From contig VFKY01000311.1 of the NCBI GenBank assembly GCA_009885275.1, forward strand, positions 1-5,274: a stretch of 5,274 nt of DNA, read 5' to 3'. Below are positions 4,913 to 5,274 of the stretch, piece after piece. How positions within the stretch are numbered: the first letter of the stretch is position 1; every line of letters starts with the position of its first letter. The DNA is from Verrucomicrobiota bacterium. Lineage in GTDB: Bacteria; Verrucomicrobiota; Verrucomicrobiia; Verrucomicrobiales; Verrucomicrobiaceae. The position numbers and the translations under genes were made by a program. The notes under the pieces are model-generated. The model was not told the DNA's origin. It did not search any database and saw only the letters and a list, made by a program, of their open reading frames with translations.

Positions 4913-5274
4913 ATGCCCACGGTCCCCTGTCCATTTCTTTCGACAATTGATCATGCCTATGTCGCGCAGGAAATTCATGACTTAGGAAAAGATCGTAGCC
5001 AAAAGTTTTACAACACCGCATTAAATTATGCCCAGAGCCTGTGGCTTGAAGGCTATCCCGCCAAGGCGCTTCTGCTGGTGAATCGGGCGCTATCTTGTCG
5101 ACTGCCTAACGTCTCTCTTCAAGCACCGGACAAGCCTTATAACGCTGTTGCATGGATGCTACATCATCGACCTGCTGGATTATTCATCGGCAACCCACGG
5201 CGACACTATCAGCATCTCGCCACCCGCATGGTGGAACCTAATAAAGAACTAAGAACTTGGCGGGCATGGGCCTG
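4913..5274 (+). CDS. Uncharacterised protein, N-terminal 120 residues (runs off the window)
   Basis: From ATG 4913 the frame is open to the window end, giving 120 complete codons and no stop. I do not recognise a named family. Residues about 28-63 (SQKFYNTALNYAQSLW, then PAKALLLVNRAL) form two amphipathic helices like a single TPR-type hairpin. Further on are KPYNAVAWML (74-83) and a motif-rich stretch FIGNPRRHYQHLATRM (91-106) followed by ELRTWRAWA (112-120), whose dense R, H and W residues look conserved. No signal peptide or membrane segment is present, suggesting a cytoplasmic protein. The upstream frame is open back to a stop at 4799-4801 and crosses the palindromic element, but contains no other ATG. 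No Shine-Dalgarno sequence is visible. Codon use resembles that of its neighbours. It follows moaD in the same direction, 201 bp away, so it is probably a separate transcription unit. Confidence 0.7.
   Translation, partial: MPTVPCPFLSTIDHAYVAQEIHDLGKDRSQKFYNTALNYAQSLWLEGYPAKALLLVNRALSCRLPNVSLQAPDKPYNAVAWMLHHRPAGLFIGNPRRHYQHLATRMVEPNKELRTWRAWA

Overview
The window looks like a chromosomal segment of an aquatic or soil bacterium, most likely from the Verrucomicrobiota/Planctomycetota side of the tree. This is an inference from three things: a secreted Cys-type sulfatase with the N-terminal ADDQGWGD signature common in those phyla, start codons that mostly lack a Shine-Dalgarno sequence, and a base composition near 50 percent G+C by eye. 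No rRNA, tRNA, CRISPR array, integrase or transposase was seen.

Layout. Positions 1-39 are the last codons of a truncated upstream gene. A secreted sulfatase follows (173-1552, +). A 219-bp non-coding stretch holding an inverted-repeat structure separates it from a small unknown helical protein on the minus strand (1772-2065). That gene is divergent from a compact GT-B glycosyltransferase (2167-3078, +); the 101 bp between them holds a good sigma70-like promoter and a 14-bp palindrome. The glycosyltransferase converges on pdxH (3209-3883, -). pdxH is divergent from a hypoxanthine phosphoribosyltransferase gene (3903-4469, +) with only 19 bp between the two start codons. The phosphoribosyltransferase gene overlaps a moaD-type gene (4466-4711, +) by 4 bp, so these two form an operon. 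A 201-bp gap containing a nested palindromic element comes next. The window ends inside a gene of unknown function (4913 onward, +).

Functionally this is mostly housekeeping and carbohydrate-related: desulfation of external sulfated glycans, a sugar transferase probably for surface polysaccharide, vitamin B6 salvage/synthesis, purine salvage, and the sulfur carrier of molybdopterin synthesis. No defence system or other clear novel multi-gene system is visible. The points most worth a second look are the nested palindrome at 4804-4870, the apparent loss of the middle of the N-terminal domain in the glycosyltransferase, the very tight pdxH/hpt divergence, and a moaD coupled to a purine-salvage gene rather than to moaE.
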